A stretch of DNA of 64,000 nt from Cellulophaga sp. BC115SP (GTDB lineage Bacteria; Bacteroidota; Bacteroidia; Cytophagales; Spirosomataceae), in NCBI RefSeq assembly GCF_009905545.1, contig NZ_JAAALB010000015.1, forward strand, positions 62,001-126,000, written 5' to 3'. Below, piece after piece: positions 53,924 through 62,068 of the stretch. The position numbers and the translations under genes are program-made. The notes beneath the pieces are model-generated. The model saw only the letters and a program-made list of their open reading frames with translations, was not told the DNA's origin and ran no database searches. Position 1 is the stretch's first letter, and the number at the start of each line of letters is the position of its first letter.

Positions 53924-54541
53924 CTAATGATAAAAAATGGTCATTCTCGTAGCATCTTTCAGAAAGTCTATTTCGTGGATTTCGACTCTATGAACGGCTA
54001 AGCCTGTACGTGTTCTTAAATCTTGCAAAAGTTCTTCCTGTTTATCAGGTGTAATCAACTCAATACGCTCATACATAACGACCTTCGAGTATTCCTTTCG
54101 CATGATTAAGCCACTTTCGAGCAACCATGTAACAAACAAAATCAATCCATTCAATACTGATAATTCATCCCAACCACCTTTGCTCACTGCCGAAATCAAC
54201 CCTATGGCTATCACCATAAACAAATAGGTCATATCCTTCGCTGAAATACCCTCGGTACGATAACGTAGCATCGAAAACACCGCAAACAACCCAAAAGCCG
54301 CTCCCATCGACATTACCACTTTATTGAGCATATAGGTCAATAAAAAAATGATAATATTGAATACAAAAAAGGTTAAAAACAGATCTGCACGGCGATAATT
54401 TTTATAATAGATCAACCTAATCAATACCAAAACAGAGAGTAAGTCTATTCCCATTCGGATAAAGAACTTGGCTGGTAATTTGTCTATCCACTGAAAACTC
54501 TCAGTAACTTGTGGTGAGGTTAGTTGTTGCAAGATGGTCAT
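53924..54541 (-). CDS. DUF4956 membrane protein
   Basis: A 205-residue inner-membrane protein with about four helices (near 30-47, 56-74, 76-96, 108-140) and a cytoplasmic C-terminal domain (about 150-205, ferredoxin-like: VVMYERIELITPDKQEELLQDLRTRTGLAVHRVEIHEIDFLKD). DUF4956 proteins are usually encoded next to VTC polyphosphate polymerase genes, as here: its start overlaps the end of the VTC gene by 41 bp, suggesting coupled translation. Role unknown; a membrane partner of the polymerase is the simplest idea. Confidence 0.9.
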   Translation of the reverse strand: MTILQQLTSPQVTESFQWIDKLPAKFFIRMGIDLLSVLVLIRLIYYKNYRRADLFLTFFVFNIIIFLLTYMLNKVVMSMGAAFGLFAVFSMLRYRTEGISAKDMTYLFMVIAIGLISAVSKGGWDELSVLNGLILFVTWLLESGLIMRKEYSKVVMYERIELITPDKQEELLQDLRTRTGLAVHRVEIHEIDFLKDATRMTIFYH

Positions 54542-55310
54542 GGTGCGCCAATATTTTTGAAACTCTTCTTAAATGTTTTTTAAACTTATTTTGTTTGATT
54601 TGGTGGTATAAACTGATGATTCCAAAACAATATTTGCTGATTCCACCTTGCTTGAGTCGATACTTGCGCATGAGGTCAATAAAAGGAGATTGTCCCAATT
54701 TTTCTTGTTTTACCTCCGCAATTACCATCGCTGCATATACCTTTTGTTGCTCTTCAAATTCAAATGTTAGATTTAAGTCAATTGTCAATCTTTCTGGACC
54801 GACTTTGCTTACCAAAGTAATACGTTGATAATTGACCCAAAGAATCCCTTTTAAAGATTCTGGAATTATATTTTGTGTAGTTTTTTGTAAAAAATCTGCA
54901 CTACTCTCCTCCAAAAAATCTGTAATTTCAGGTTGTCTTATTCGCGTTTTTTTGGTTCTCCCTTTATTGTTTTTATATTTTATTTCAAAAAACGACAAAC
55001 TCGATTCCACATAATTACGAGCCCGAACCTTGTAGCGATTCAACAAACCATTTTGATGAGCCTTGTAAAGCGCCAAATCATCTGTGTCATAATACAAGGT
55101 TTTGTAGTTACAGAGACGATTATTTTCTATTTCCAAAATCTTGTAATAAGGCTGTGCTTCTCGAAGAATATCAGACAATAAAGCCAAGGGAATCAAATAC
55201 TTTACATCCATACGATCCATCAGTTTTACCCCATCCATTTGGGCTAAAGTAATTGGCTCAAACAAGCTTGCTTGGATTTGAACATCCTGCATGAAAGTAT
55301 CAGAAACCAT
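54501..55310 (-). CDS. VTC-domain polyphosphate polymerase-like protein
   Basis: A 269-residue cytoplasmic VTC-fold protein. The tunnel-lining basic and acidic residues are in MDRMDVKYLIP (K and R), RYKVRARNYVESSLSFFEIKYKNNKGRTKKTRI (R-x-R and E-I-K motifs), RITLVSKVGPERLTIDL and the late AEVKQEK. In yeast, VTC makes polyphosphate from ATP. Bacterial homologues share the tunnel, and their product is less clear. It overlaps the DUF4956 gene by 41 bp and the upstream YD-repeat gene by 11 bp. Same locus as CotH. Confidence 0.9.
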   Translation of the reverse strand: MVSDTFMQDVQIQASLFEPITLAQMDGVKLMDRMDVKYLIPLALLSDILREAQPYYKILEIENNRLCNYKTLYYDTDDLALYKAHQNGLLNRYKVRARNYVESSLSFFEIKYKNNKGRTKKTRIRQPEITDFLEESSADFLQKTTQNIIPESLKGILWVNYQRITLVSKVGPERLTIDLNLTFEFEEQQKVYAAMVIAEVKQEKLGQSPFIDLMRKYRLKQGGISKYCFGIISLYHQIKQNKFKKHLRRVSKILAHHDHLATTNLTTSY

Positions 55311-55785
55311 ACGAATACTTTTTGATTTGAATTAATTTACCCTTCGCATCATAAGTCTTCTTTTCAGTCTTCAGTCCGTTGCCATTGATGATATATACAG
55401 ACCTGCTATCCAATTCATTTCGCTCATTGTAGTGAAGTACTTCTGATTTTTCTTTGAAAGAATCATATTTGTACACCTCTCGTTCTACTTGATGATTGTT
55501 GGCATCGACGATAGTCTCCTCTACTTTATCGTCAAACTCATTGTATCTTGAAATCACTTTGCGCTTGAGCTTTCCTGTTTTATCATATTCTATCTCCTCT
55601 AATACTTCACCTTGTTTATTAAACTTTTTATAACTGTCGTTACGAGTAATTTCCTTGCCTCCTACATAATCTGTGATTTGTTCGGTGACAGTTTTAATTT
55701 TATTCTTCTTAACCTCTTTTTTGCTTTGAGCAAAAGCAGAAACAGTCAAAATGGAAAGAAGTACGACAATGGTGAATTGCTTCAT
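55300..55785 (-). CDS. secreted YD-repeat-like small protein
   Basis: A 161-residue protein. The start at 55785 (MKQFTIVVLLSILTVSAFAQ) begins the signal peptide; an ATG 11 codons upstream is less likely. The mature part repeats a pattern like Y(D/N)..GKL(K/I)...(K/I)..Y(N/S/K) about five times (EYDKTGKLKRKVISRYNEFDD, VYKYDSFKEKSEVLHYNERNEL, TYDAKGKLIQIKKYSYG), resembling RHS/YD or MORN-type beta repeats. First gene of the overlapping set with VTC and DUF4956. Function unknown. Confidence 0.75.
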   Translation of the reverse strand: MKQFTIVVLLSILTVSAFAQSKKEVKKNKIKTVTEQITDYVGGKEITRNDSYKKFNKQGEVLEEIEYDKTGKLKRKVISRYNEFDDKVEETIVDANNHQVEREVYKYDSFKEKSEVLHYNERNELDSRSVYIINGNGLKTEKKTYDAKGKLIQIKKYSYGF

Positions 55786-55832
55786 TGTATAAAATTTAGA
55801 GATTTTATATTGGTACATAAAAGATTTAACAA

Positions 55833-56019
55833 TGAAACTGTTTAAACTTTCGTAAAACTGCTTGCGTAAGCAATGAATTTATACTGTTTGAGCGAAGCGA
55901 GTTTATAAATTCTTGATTTTTTTGCGGCCGCCGCTGCGGTTACTTTTTGTATCAAGACAAAAAGTAAGACGAAGAATTAATCAATAAAATATGTCTTTTG
56001 AAAAGTTTAAACAGCTTCA
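55833..56019. mobile_element. 187-bp MITE-like palindromic element
   Basis: Terminal inverted repeats TGAAACTGTTTAAACTTT (55833-55850) and its complement at 56002-56019 differ at one base. Inside are nested hairpins: TGCTT/AAGCA (55859-55872), GAATTTATA/TATAAATTC (55875-55912), a GC-rich patch GCGGCCGCCGC, and a perfect 11-bp hairpin TTACTTTTTGT/ACAAAAAGTAA (55940-55967). No open frame fits a transposase. It lies between the YD-repeat gene and cotH. Target-site duplications are not clear. Confidence 0.65.
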
Positions 56020-56341
56020 ATAATATTCGTGGTATTAGTTTTTTTATCTATCATGACTGACTATTCTAAGAAACTGTTGCCTGCTTATTAAAAAAGATTC
56101 TAAATAATATTTATTTTTCTCAAACTATTCTGTGTATGACCAAGGCACTTTATTCAAATATACACAATCTCCGTTGACTATTTATGAACTTCGCTTTCGT
56201 TGAAAATACTAGCGTCCATCGAAATCCTTCACAAATCACGGAAGAAATTTTGAGACCACGACTATGGTAATGTTAGTGTGTAGAAATTGCCTTTTTATCT
56301 GTCGACTTTAACATTTCTTAACAAGAATTTTATGCAAAAAA
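56020..56341. other. intergenic spacer downstream of cotH
   Basis: AT-rich spacer between the MITE-like element and the cotH terminator. I see no gene, RNA or repeat in it. Confidence 0.5.
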
Positions 56342-56367
56342 TGGCGTTTTTTAGTCCAAAAACGCCA
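56342..56367 (-). terminator. terminator of cotH
   Basis: A perfect 10-bp stem TGGCGTTTTT / AAAAACGCCA with a 6-nt loop; the minus strand then runs into TTTTTT (from 56335-56341). It follows cotH. Confidence 0.85.
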
Positions 56368-56440
56368 CTCGTCTACATAAATCCTATAAGTTTCGACAAT
56401 TGGTAACATCCGTAAAATTTATCAAGTCTTTAGGCTTGGT

Positions 56441-57910
56441 TTATTTCACTAAAGGCTTTTCTGCCAAAAATTGGTCTATTTCAGTTGCTCTTTTACCAAT
56501 TTGCTTTTGCAAACTCTGGATTCCTTCTTCAAAGCTTTTCTCATTTGTCAAGTGTGAATAAGGCGCTTTCTCTTTACTAGCAGCCTGTTTTATCAAAAGA
56601 GCATACGCTGCAATTTGCTTAGTCAGTTTAGTAGCTTGCCAATCGTTTTTTCTGAAAGCAGCTATTTCTTTCAAATATTTAGCATAATACACAGGGTCCT
56701 GAGCGATGTAGGTAATCAAAACAAAATGTTTAGGGCAATCCTTCAACGATAAAGACAAACCTCTATTAGGCATTCTGAAATTTTTAGGAGGCACTGGCAT
56801 ACCTTCAGGTATAGGAAAATTGGGCTTGTCGTTGGTCGAAATTGCTTCATTGTTATCCCAAGGAATCCAGACCAAACCACGATTGGGTGCGTTGTACAAA
56901 TAAAAATTGTGAGCCATCGCACCATAGGTATCCCAATTAGTCATAGCGGTATTGATAGCCAACCATTTGATAAAGTGATTAGTGTCAAAAGTCTTTTCAA
57001 GATTTGTACGCCACAGGGCAGGTGCCTTGATTCTGCTTGAGTCGTTGAGTGCCGATACAAATGCCTGAACATCTTGGAATTTCTTCTCTTTTTTAAAGTT
57101 CTTTTTCTCGAATTCTTTCTCCCTGAATCGCTGAAAGGTTGATTCCGGTTTATAAATATTGCCTGTTGAGCTACCAAATTGTGACTGAATCATTGTATCG
57201 TCAATCACCTCTACCATGGTGTACACCCCTGCATATTGTACGCCATCGCCATAGTCGAGATATACCTCATAAAAAGCCGTCTGAGCCGTTGGAATACCAG
57301 CTTGTCGGTAAATATCGCTTGCTAGTTTTTCACGAATCAGGGAGTTGTCATGAAAAGCGGGAGACATCGATAGTTCATGAAAACCATACAAATCCGATTT
57401 CTCATATTTATCAAAATCTAACCTAAAGGGCATTTTATATACTCCCGCTCCCCACGAGCTCATTAAGCTCGAATTACCTTTGAGTCTGAATCCAATACTA
57501 TTCCATTTTTTTCCCTCAAATTCCACTTGGCAAGCAACGTAACGAGGCTCTTCGGATGTCCCCATAGGAGGAGGCATCATTTCGCCATCACCTCCACGCT
57601 GTGGTGGAAATCCTTCTGGTCGTTTGCCATCTTGTGACATCGGTGGAAAACCCTGCTGATTAGGACGTTCACCATTGGGTGGTCCCATACGAGGAAATGG
57701 AGATTTGCCAAAATCGGTTTTGAACTTTTCCTTCATGTCTATTTTGATACTATCCCAATCTGCTTTCGAAATAGAAATAGTGATTTTGTTCAGTCGGTTT
57801 TGTGAAAAAACCTTGGCGTAATCTGGTGTAGAAGAAACTTGTGCCTCTCCCCATGAAAAGTTGCCCAATACGACCAAAGACAACAACACACCTACAAGTG
57901 TTCTTTTCAT
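56441..57910 (-). CDS. secreted CotH-type protein kinase
   Basis: A 489-residue secreted atypical kinase (signal peptide ending GEAQV). CotH kinases phosphorylate secreted proteins on Ser. Visible: ISKADWDSIK (N-terminal), GFRLKGNSSL (glycine-containing ATP loop region), ELSMSPAFHDNSLIREKLASDIYRQAG, NWDTYGAMAHNFYLY and WIPWDNNEA, where NWD and DNN hold the catalytic and metal-binding Asp expected in CotH. An unusual Pro/Gly/Met-rich linker (71-117; GPPNGERPNQQGFPP, MMPPPMG) interrupts the N-terminal part. Divergent from the lytS-like gene, with 284 bp between. Confidence 0.92.
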   Translation of the reverse strand: MKRTLVGVLLSLVVLGNFSWGEAQVSSTPDYAKVFSQNRLNKITISISKADWDSIKIDMKEKFKTDFGKSPFPRMGPPNGERPNQQGFPPMSQDGKRPEGFPPQRGGDGEMMPPPMGTSEEPRYVACQVEFEGKKWNSIGFRLKGNSSLMSSWGAGVYKMPFRLDFDKYEKSDLYGFHELSMSPAFHDNSLIREKLASDIYRQAGIPTAQTAFYEVYLDYGDGVQYAGVYTMVEVIDDTMIQSQFGSSTGNIYKPESTFQRFREKEFEKKNFKKEKKFQDVQAFVSALNDSSRIKAPALWRTNLEKTFDTNHFIKWLAINTAMTNWDTYGAMAHNFYLYNAPNRGLVWIPWDNNEAISTNDKPNFPIPEGMPVPPKNFRMPNRGLSLSLKDCPKHFVLITYIAQDPVYYAKYLKEIAAFRKNDWQATKLTKQIAAYALLIKQAASKEKAPYSHLTNEKSFEEGIQSLQKQIGKRATEIDQFLAEKPLVK

Positions 57911-58069
57911 AATTTATTCAAATTGAAATGTTTAGATAATCAGTTTTTCCTCTGTTAGCATAACTAGACATAGCTACAACAAAGCCATAAACAACTGTTT
58001 TTCAAAACTATACAAATATTCTGTGAATAAATTTATAAGGTAATGGATGATAGATATAGAATGTTTATT

Positions 58070-58104
58070 TGTAGAAAAGTCTAATGCTCGAGCATTTATC
58101 TACA
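58070..58104. promoter_or_regulatory. palindromic site between cotH and lytS-like genes
   Basis: AATGCTCGAGCATT (58083-58096) is a perfect 14-bp palindrome, flanked by TGTAGA (58070-58075) and TCTACA (58099-58104), again complementary. The position in the divergent promoter region suggests an operator for one or both genes. Confidence 0.65.
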
Positions 58105-58194
58105 CAAAGGCATTCTTGATAGACAGTTGGCGTGGTTTTGGAATTTTCTTACGTTAGTTCAACACTTTGTTATAATAGCACATACTTGAAAAGC

Positions 58195-59283
58195 ATGAAA
58201 GTATTCGAAAAATATCAGTTAGTATTTCACATTGTTGGTTGGTCGTTGGTATTCTTTTTACCAGTGCTCATGATGCCCAATAGTTTTTATAATCGACCTG
58301 AGTTTAGCCGATTTTTTACCGTCCAGTGTTTTAATAATTTGGCATTGATGGCGGCATTTTATATCAATTTACTGGTACTTGTTCCAAAGTTTTTGATGAA
58401 AAAAAGGGGCGATATATTCTCTCTTTATATCATTCTGGGATTTGTAATCATATTGGCTCTGCATTGGGTATGGTCGCATTATTTTCTCAAAATGCACGGC
58501 TTTGATATGGGTATGCCCAAGATGCCTCCGCCATCGGAATGGAAAAACAGGCCTAATAATATGCCTCGTCCACCGAGAATGTTCTTGCCATTTCCGCAAT
58601 TGATGAATGCCACCTTGACCTATTTTTTCTCGATTATTTTCAGTACTTCGTTGGCATTATGGCAAGAACGTTTGCGAAACCACGACTTACAACAGCAAAT
58701 TTTATTAGAAAAAGTTGCCGCCGAATTAGCAGTCTTAAAACTTCAGGTGAGTCCACATTTTTTGTTTAATACGCTTAATAATATTCGTTGGCTAGCACGC
58801 AAAAAATCTGAAAATACAGAAGACGCTATTGTGAAACTTTCACAACTTTTAAGATACATGTTGTACCAGTCTGAGAGTGACAAAGTGCCTCTCACTCAGG
58901 AACTAGACTATCTCCAAAATTATATTGAATTACAGAAAATGCGTATCTCGGGTAAAAACTCAGCCGAGTTTTCGTACGAAGGACCTATACATTTGTATTC
59001 GATTGAACCACTGCTATTTATACCGTTGGTCGAAAATGCTTTCAAATACGGGCTGCACAGTATAGAAGAATCACATATTTTGATTAAACTTTCTGTAGAA
59101 AATGACACTCTAAGATTTATTACCGAAAACCGCAATTTTGACCATAATTTTAAGGAAGAAGACAAGACGGGTATAGGTTTGCAGAATGTAAAAAAACGCT
59201 TGGCTTTACATTATCCTGAAAAACATGAGTTAAAAATAACAGAAAACGGTCTTTTCATCGTTGAAGTATATATACAGTTATAA
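58195..59283 (+). CDS. LytS-family sensor histidine kinase
   Basis: A 362-residue membrane sensor kinase. The start at 58195 is preferred (MKVFEKYQLVFHIVGW); the frame runs 21 codons further. Four helices lie near 8-24, 44-62, 75-93 and 140-158. The loop between helices 3 and 4 (about 98-135), which should face the periplasm, is unusually rich in Pro and Met (GMPKMPPP, NNMPRPPRMFLP). The His_kinase domain has LQVSPHFLFNTLNNIRW with the phosphorylated His; the ATP lid follows as FIPLVENAFKYG and TGIGLQNVKKRL. Pairs with the LytTR regulator at 59458. Confidence 0.92.
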   Translation: MKVFEKYQLVFHIVGWSLVFFLPVLMMPNSFYNRPEFSRFFTVQCFNNLALMAAFYINLLVLVPKFLMKKRGDIFSLYIILGFVIILALHWVWSHYFLKMHGFDMGMPKMPPPSEWKNRPNNMPRPPRMFLPFPQLMNATLTYFFSIIFSTSLALWQERLRNHDLQQQILLEKVAAELAVLKLQVSPHFLFNTLNNIRWLARKKSENTEDAIVKLSQLLRYMLYQSESDKVPLTQELDYLQNYIELQKMRISGKNSAEFSYEGPIHLYSIEPLLFIPLVENAFKYGLHSIEESHILIKLSVENDTLRFITENRNFDHNFKEEDKTGIGLQNVKKRLALHYPEKHELKITENGLFIVEVYIQL

Positions 59284-59362
59284 TTATCCTCAACCCGAGT
59301 GATTCCCAAAACGAAGCGATTTAGTTTGCTTTTTAACCAATAATTAAACACGACTACCTACC

Positions 59363-59436
59363 AAGATAAGGTTATCTTCGGCACTCTCTCCTATTTGTAA
59401 TCTAATATACGAATCCCTTTATTCTTATTTGTAATC
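59363..59436 (+). promoter_or_regulatory. inverted repeat and 11-bp direct repeats before the LytTR gene
   Basis: AAGATAA-GG-TTATCTT (59363-59378) is a perfect inverted repeat. TATTTGTAATC occurs twice (59392-59402 and 59426-59436), 34 bp apart, about three helical turns. LytTR proteins bind direct repeats, so these are candidate autoregulatory sites, although the spacing is longer than typical. Confidence 0.5.
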
Positions 59437-59457
59437 GCTCAAAATCCATCAACCTTT

Positions 59458-60216
59458 ATGAATTTTATGAAACCATCAACTCAATCTGACTATCCCACTA
59501 AACTAAAATGTATCGCAGTAGATGACGAGCCATTTGCATTAGAAATGATTGCCGACGATATTCAAAAAGTCCCTTATTTGGAGCTTGTGAATACTTTCTC
59601 TAGTCCATTTGAGGCTTGGGAATTGATTAATTCGGGGCAAATAGATTTGGTCTTTTTAGATATTCAAATGCCTACACTAACGGGTACGCAATTTTTACGA
59701 AGCTTGATTCAGCCTCCCATGGTCATTTTTACCACGGCATATCAGCAATATGCCATGGAAGGATATGACCTCAATGTGATTGATTATTTGCTCAAACCAA
59801 TTCCGTTTGACAGATTTTTGAGAGCCACCAACAAAGCGTATGAACTATACACGTTACGTCACAAAGAAGTCGCCGAAACTACTGCTCCTGAAGTAGACTA
59901 TGTCGTAATTAATGCTGATTATAAGAAGATTAAGCTATTTTACCAAGATATTTTATTTGTAGAAGGACTTAAAGACTATGTAAAAATCTTTACGGTAAAT
60001 GACAACAAACCTATCCTTACTCGTTCAAACTTGAAGGCTATGGAAGGAAAGCTTCCTGCTCAGTTTTTTTGTAGAGTACACAATTCATACATTGTTTCTT
60101 TACAAAAAATTACAGCTTTTCAAAAATCTAAAATAGAGATTGGTCGTGTGGAAGTTCCAGTAGGAAGTAGGTTTTTACCAGCATTTGAAGAAATTTATCA
60201 GGGGCAACTTCGATAG
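59458..60216 (+). CDS. LytTR-family response regulator
   Basis: A 252-residue regulator. The receiver domain (about 15-130) has KCIAVDDEPFALEM and the phospho-acceptor Asp in VFLDIQMPTLTG, then TTAYQQYAMEGY and the conserved Lys in YLLKPIPFDRF. The LytTR DNA-binding domain (about 150-250) shows ILFVEGLKDYVKIFT, MEGKLPAQFFCRVHNSYIVSLQKI and EVPVGSRF. Partner of the upstream histidine kinase. The divergent cotH and nearby VTC genes are the obvious candidate targets. Confidence 0.94.
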   Translation: MNFMKPSTQSDYPTKLKCIAVDDEPFALEMIADDIQKVPYLELVNTFSSPFEAWELINSGQIDLVFLDIQMPTLTGTQFLRSLIQPPMVIFTTAYQQYAMEGYDLNVIDYLLKPIPFDRFLRATNKAYELYTLRHKEVAETTAPEVDYVVINADYKKIKLFYQDILFVEGLKDYVKIFTVNDNKPILTRSNLKAMEGKLPAQFFCRVHNSYIVSLQKITAFQKSKIEIGRVEVPVGSRFLPAFEEIYQGQLR

Positions 60217-60356
60217 TTTGATACTCATTTTTAATGAGTTGGTCGATAAATCCAGATAATTCGTCACAAAGTGAGGAAGTTCGGACAACGTTATGGGTGG
60301 GTTTTATGTCTAAGTTTTTGAGTAATCAAAGTTTTACCGCCCAACTCCTAATTGTC

Positions 60357-61256
60357 ATGAGCTTTATCAATACCTTACAAGAAAGAAACCACCCTGAAGT
60401 GGATACCAAGAAGCAGTTCTCTATTTTAATTCCTTCTTGGAACAACTTACCTTATTTAAAGCTTTGTATTGAAAGTATCAGGAAAAACTCGCTGTTCAAT
60501 CACCAAATCATCGTTCACGTCAATGAAGGCAAAGACGGAACGTTGGACTGGGTTCGTGAACAATCAGATATTGACTATACTTACAGTGCAAATAATATAG
60601 GTATTTGTTACGCTCTGAACTATGCTGCCCAACAGGCAACCACCGATTATATTTTATACATGAACGACGATATGTATGTGTGTCCAGACTGGGATAAAGC
60701 GATTTCGGAAGAAATCAAAGCCATCGGACACCCCTATTTTTTCTTGTCGGCAACCATGATTGAGCCTTACAATACCAATAATAATTGTGTGATTCATCAT
60801 GATTATGGGACAGATTTAAAGTCGTTTAATGAAGCAAAACTTTTAAAAGAGTACCAAACTTTCAAAAAGCCAGATTGGACTGGTGCTACTTGGCCTCCCA
60901 ATATTGTACACCGTGACATTTGGAATGCAGTTGGCGGATACAGCGTTGAGTTTCATCCTGGTATGTATTCTGACCCTGATTTTTCGATGAAGCTCTGGAA
61001 AATGGGCATTCGATTATTCAAGGGCGTTGGCGAAAGTAAAGTATATCATTTCTCTGGTCGCTCGACAGGACGAGTAAAGAAAAACAAAGGGTATTTTACT
61101 TTTATCCAAAAATGGGGAATGACATCTGGATATGTTATGACGCATTTTTTACATAAAGGAGAAGAATTTCACGGCATGCTCACCGAACCAGTCGATAATG
61201 CTGCCGCAAAGGTTAAGAACTTATTCAAGCGTGTTTCTGCAAGTTTGCATGCTTAA
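60357..61256 (+). CDS. glycosyltransferase family 2
   Basis: A 299-residue GT-A enzyme. The frame is open from 60234, but the first 41 codons there have no GT features. Met at 60357 (MSFINTLQERN), near the first strand FSILIPSWNNLPYL, is preferred; the alternative start would give 340 residues. The metal motif is LYMNDDMYV and the acceptor region GGYSVEFHPGMYSDPDFSMKLW. A helical, basic tail follows. It is 140 bp behind the LytTR gene and ends at a strong terminator. Substrate unknown. Confidence 0.88.
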   Translation: MSFINTLQERNHPEVDTKKQFSILIPSWNNLPYLKLCIESIRKNSLFNHQIIVHVNEGKDGTLDWVREQSDIDYTYSANNIGICYALNYAAQQATTDYILYMNDDMYVCPDWDKAISEEIKAIGHPYFFLSATMIEPYNTNNNCVIHHDYGTDLKSFNEAKLLKEYQTFKKPDWTGATWPPNIVHRDIWNAVGGYSVEFHPGMYSDPDFSMKLWKMGIRLFKGVGESKVYHFSGRSTGRVKKNKGYFTFIQKWGMTSGYVMTHFLHKGEEFHGMLTEPVDNAAAKVKNLFKRVSASLHA

Positions 61257-61291
61257 TGGTCTGTAAAGGTTCATTATAAGAATAGAATATC

Positions 61292-61322
61292 AAAAGTCTT
61301 TTGCTGTCAACAAAAGACTTTT
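61292..61322 (+). terminator. terminator after GT2
   Basis: A perfect 12-bp stem AAAAGTCTTTTG / CAAAAGACTTTT with a 7-nt loop. The flanks are T-rich on both strands. Confidence 0.8.
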
Positions 61323-61343
61323 ACCTATATTACGTTATATAAC

Positions 61344-61375
61344 AAAGCCGAGTAATGTAAGTTCCTCGGCTTTTT
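61344..61375 (+). terminator. second terminator hairpin, 25 bp before the YiiX-like gene
   Basis: A 9-bp stem AAAGCCGAG / CTCGGCTTT with a 12-nt loop, then TT on the plus strand. It ends 24 bp before the next start codon, so it may be a second terminator or an attenuator in the leader of the YiiX-like gene. Confidence 0.75.
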
Positions 61376-61399
61376 GTATTTATTTAACCTCCATCTACT

Positions 61400-62005
61400 A
61401 TGAAATCAATCTTATGCTTCGCCCTATTTTTTGTATTGGAAAGCTGTCATTCCTCTACAAAAGCCTATAAAAATGGGGATATTATTTTTCAAATTTCTCT
61501 TTCGGCTCAAAGCAAAGCTATTCAGCTAGCTACACAATCACAGTATTCGCATTGTGGTATTATTTATCAAAAAGGCAAAGAGTATTTTGTATTTGAAGCG
61601 GTACAACCTGTCAAGCTTACTCCTCTCAAAGAATGGATTGCAAGAGGAAAGAACCAACACTATGTAATTAAAAGGCTCAAAAATGCACAAAGCATTCTTA
61701 CGCCAAAAGTATTAGTCTCGATGCAAAAAGAGGGTGAAAAATTTCGTGGTAAAAAGTATGATATCTACTTTGGATGGGACGATCAGCGTATTTACTGCTC
61801 CGAACTTGTTTGGAAAATATATAAGCGAGGTGCCAATATCGAAATTGGAAAACTTCAAAGATTAAGGGATTTTGACATAGATCATAAAGTTGTCAGAAAA
61901 AAATTGAAAGAAAGGTATGGAGAACGAATCCCTTTGAGCGAAAAAGTTATTTCTCCAGCGAGCATTTTTGAAGATTCACAGCTTATTGAGGTAGAACGAA
62001 ATTAA
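61400..62005 (+). CDS. YiiX/YebB-like permuted papain-fold lipoprotein
   Basis: A 201-residue predicted lipoprotein or secreted protein (signal with a lipobox-like LESC, Cys16). The NlpC/P60-related permuted papain motif is visible: NGDIIFQ, QYSHCGIIY (catalytic His), and RIYCSELVWKIY (catalytic Cys); YDIYFGWDDQRIYCSE is typical of YiiX. It probably hydrolyses an amide bond in lipid or peptidoglycan, but its substrate is unknown. Preceded closely by a terminator hairpin. Confidence 0.9.
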   Translation: MKSILCFALFFVLESCHSSTKAYKNGDIIFQISLSAQSKAIQLATQSQYSHCGIIYQKGKEYFVFEAVQPVKLTPLKEWIARGKNQHYVIKRLKNAQSILTPKVLVSMQKEGEKFRGKKYDIYFGWDDQRIYCSELVWKIYKRGANIEIGKLQRLRDFDIDHKVVRKKLKERYGERIPLSEKVISPASIFEDSQLIEVERN

Positions 62006-62068
62006 AAATAGGTGTAGGGTCCAAGTTAACTAATAGTATAGTAGAGAAGTTTAGAGGTTAAACTAAGA

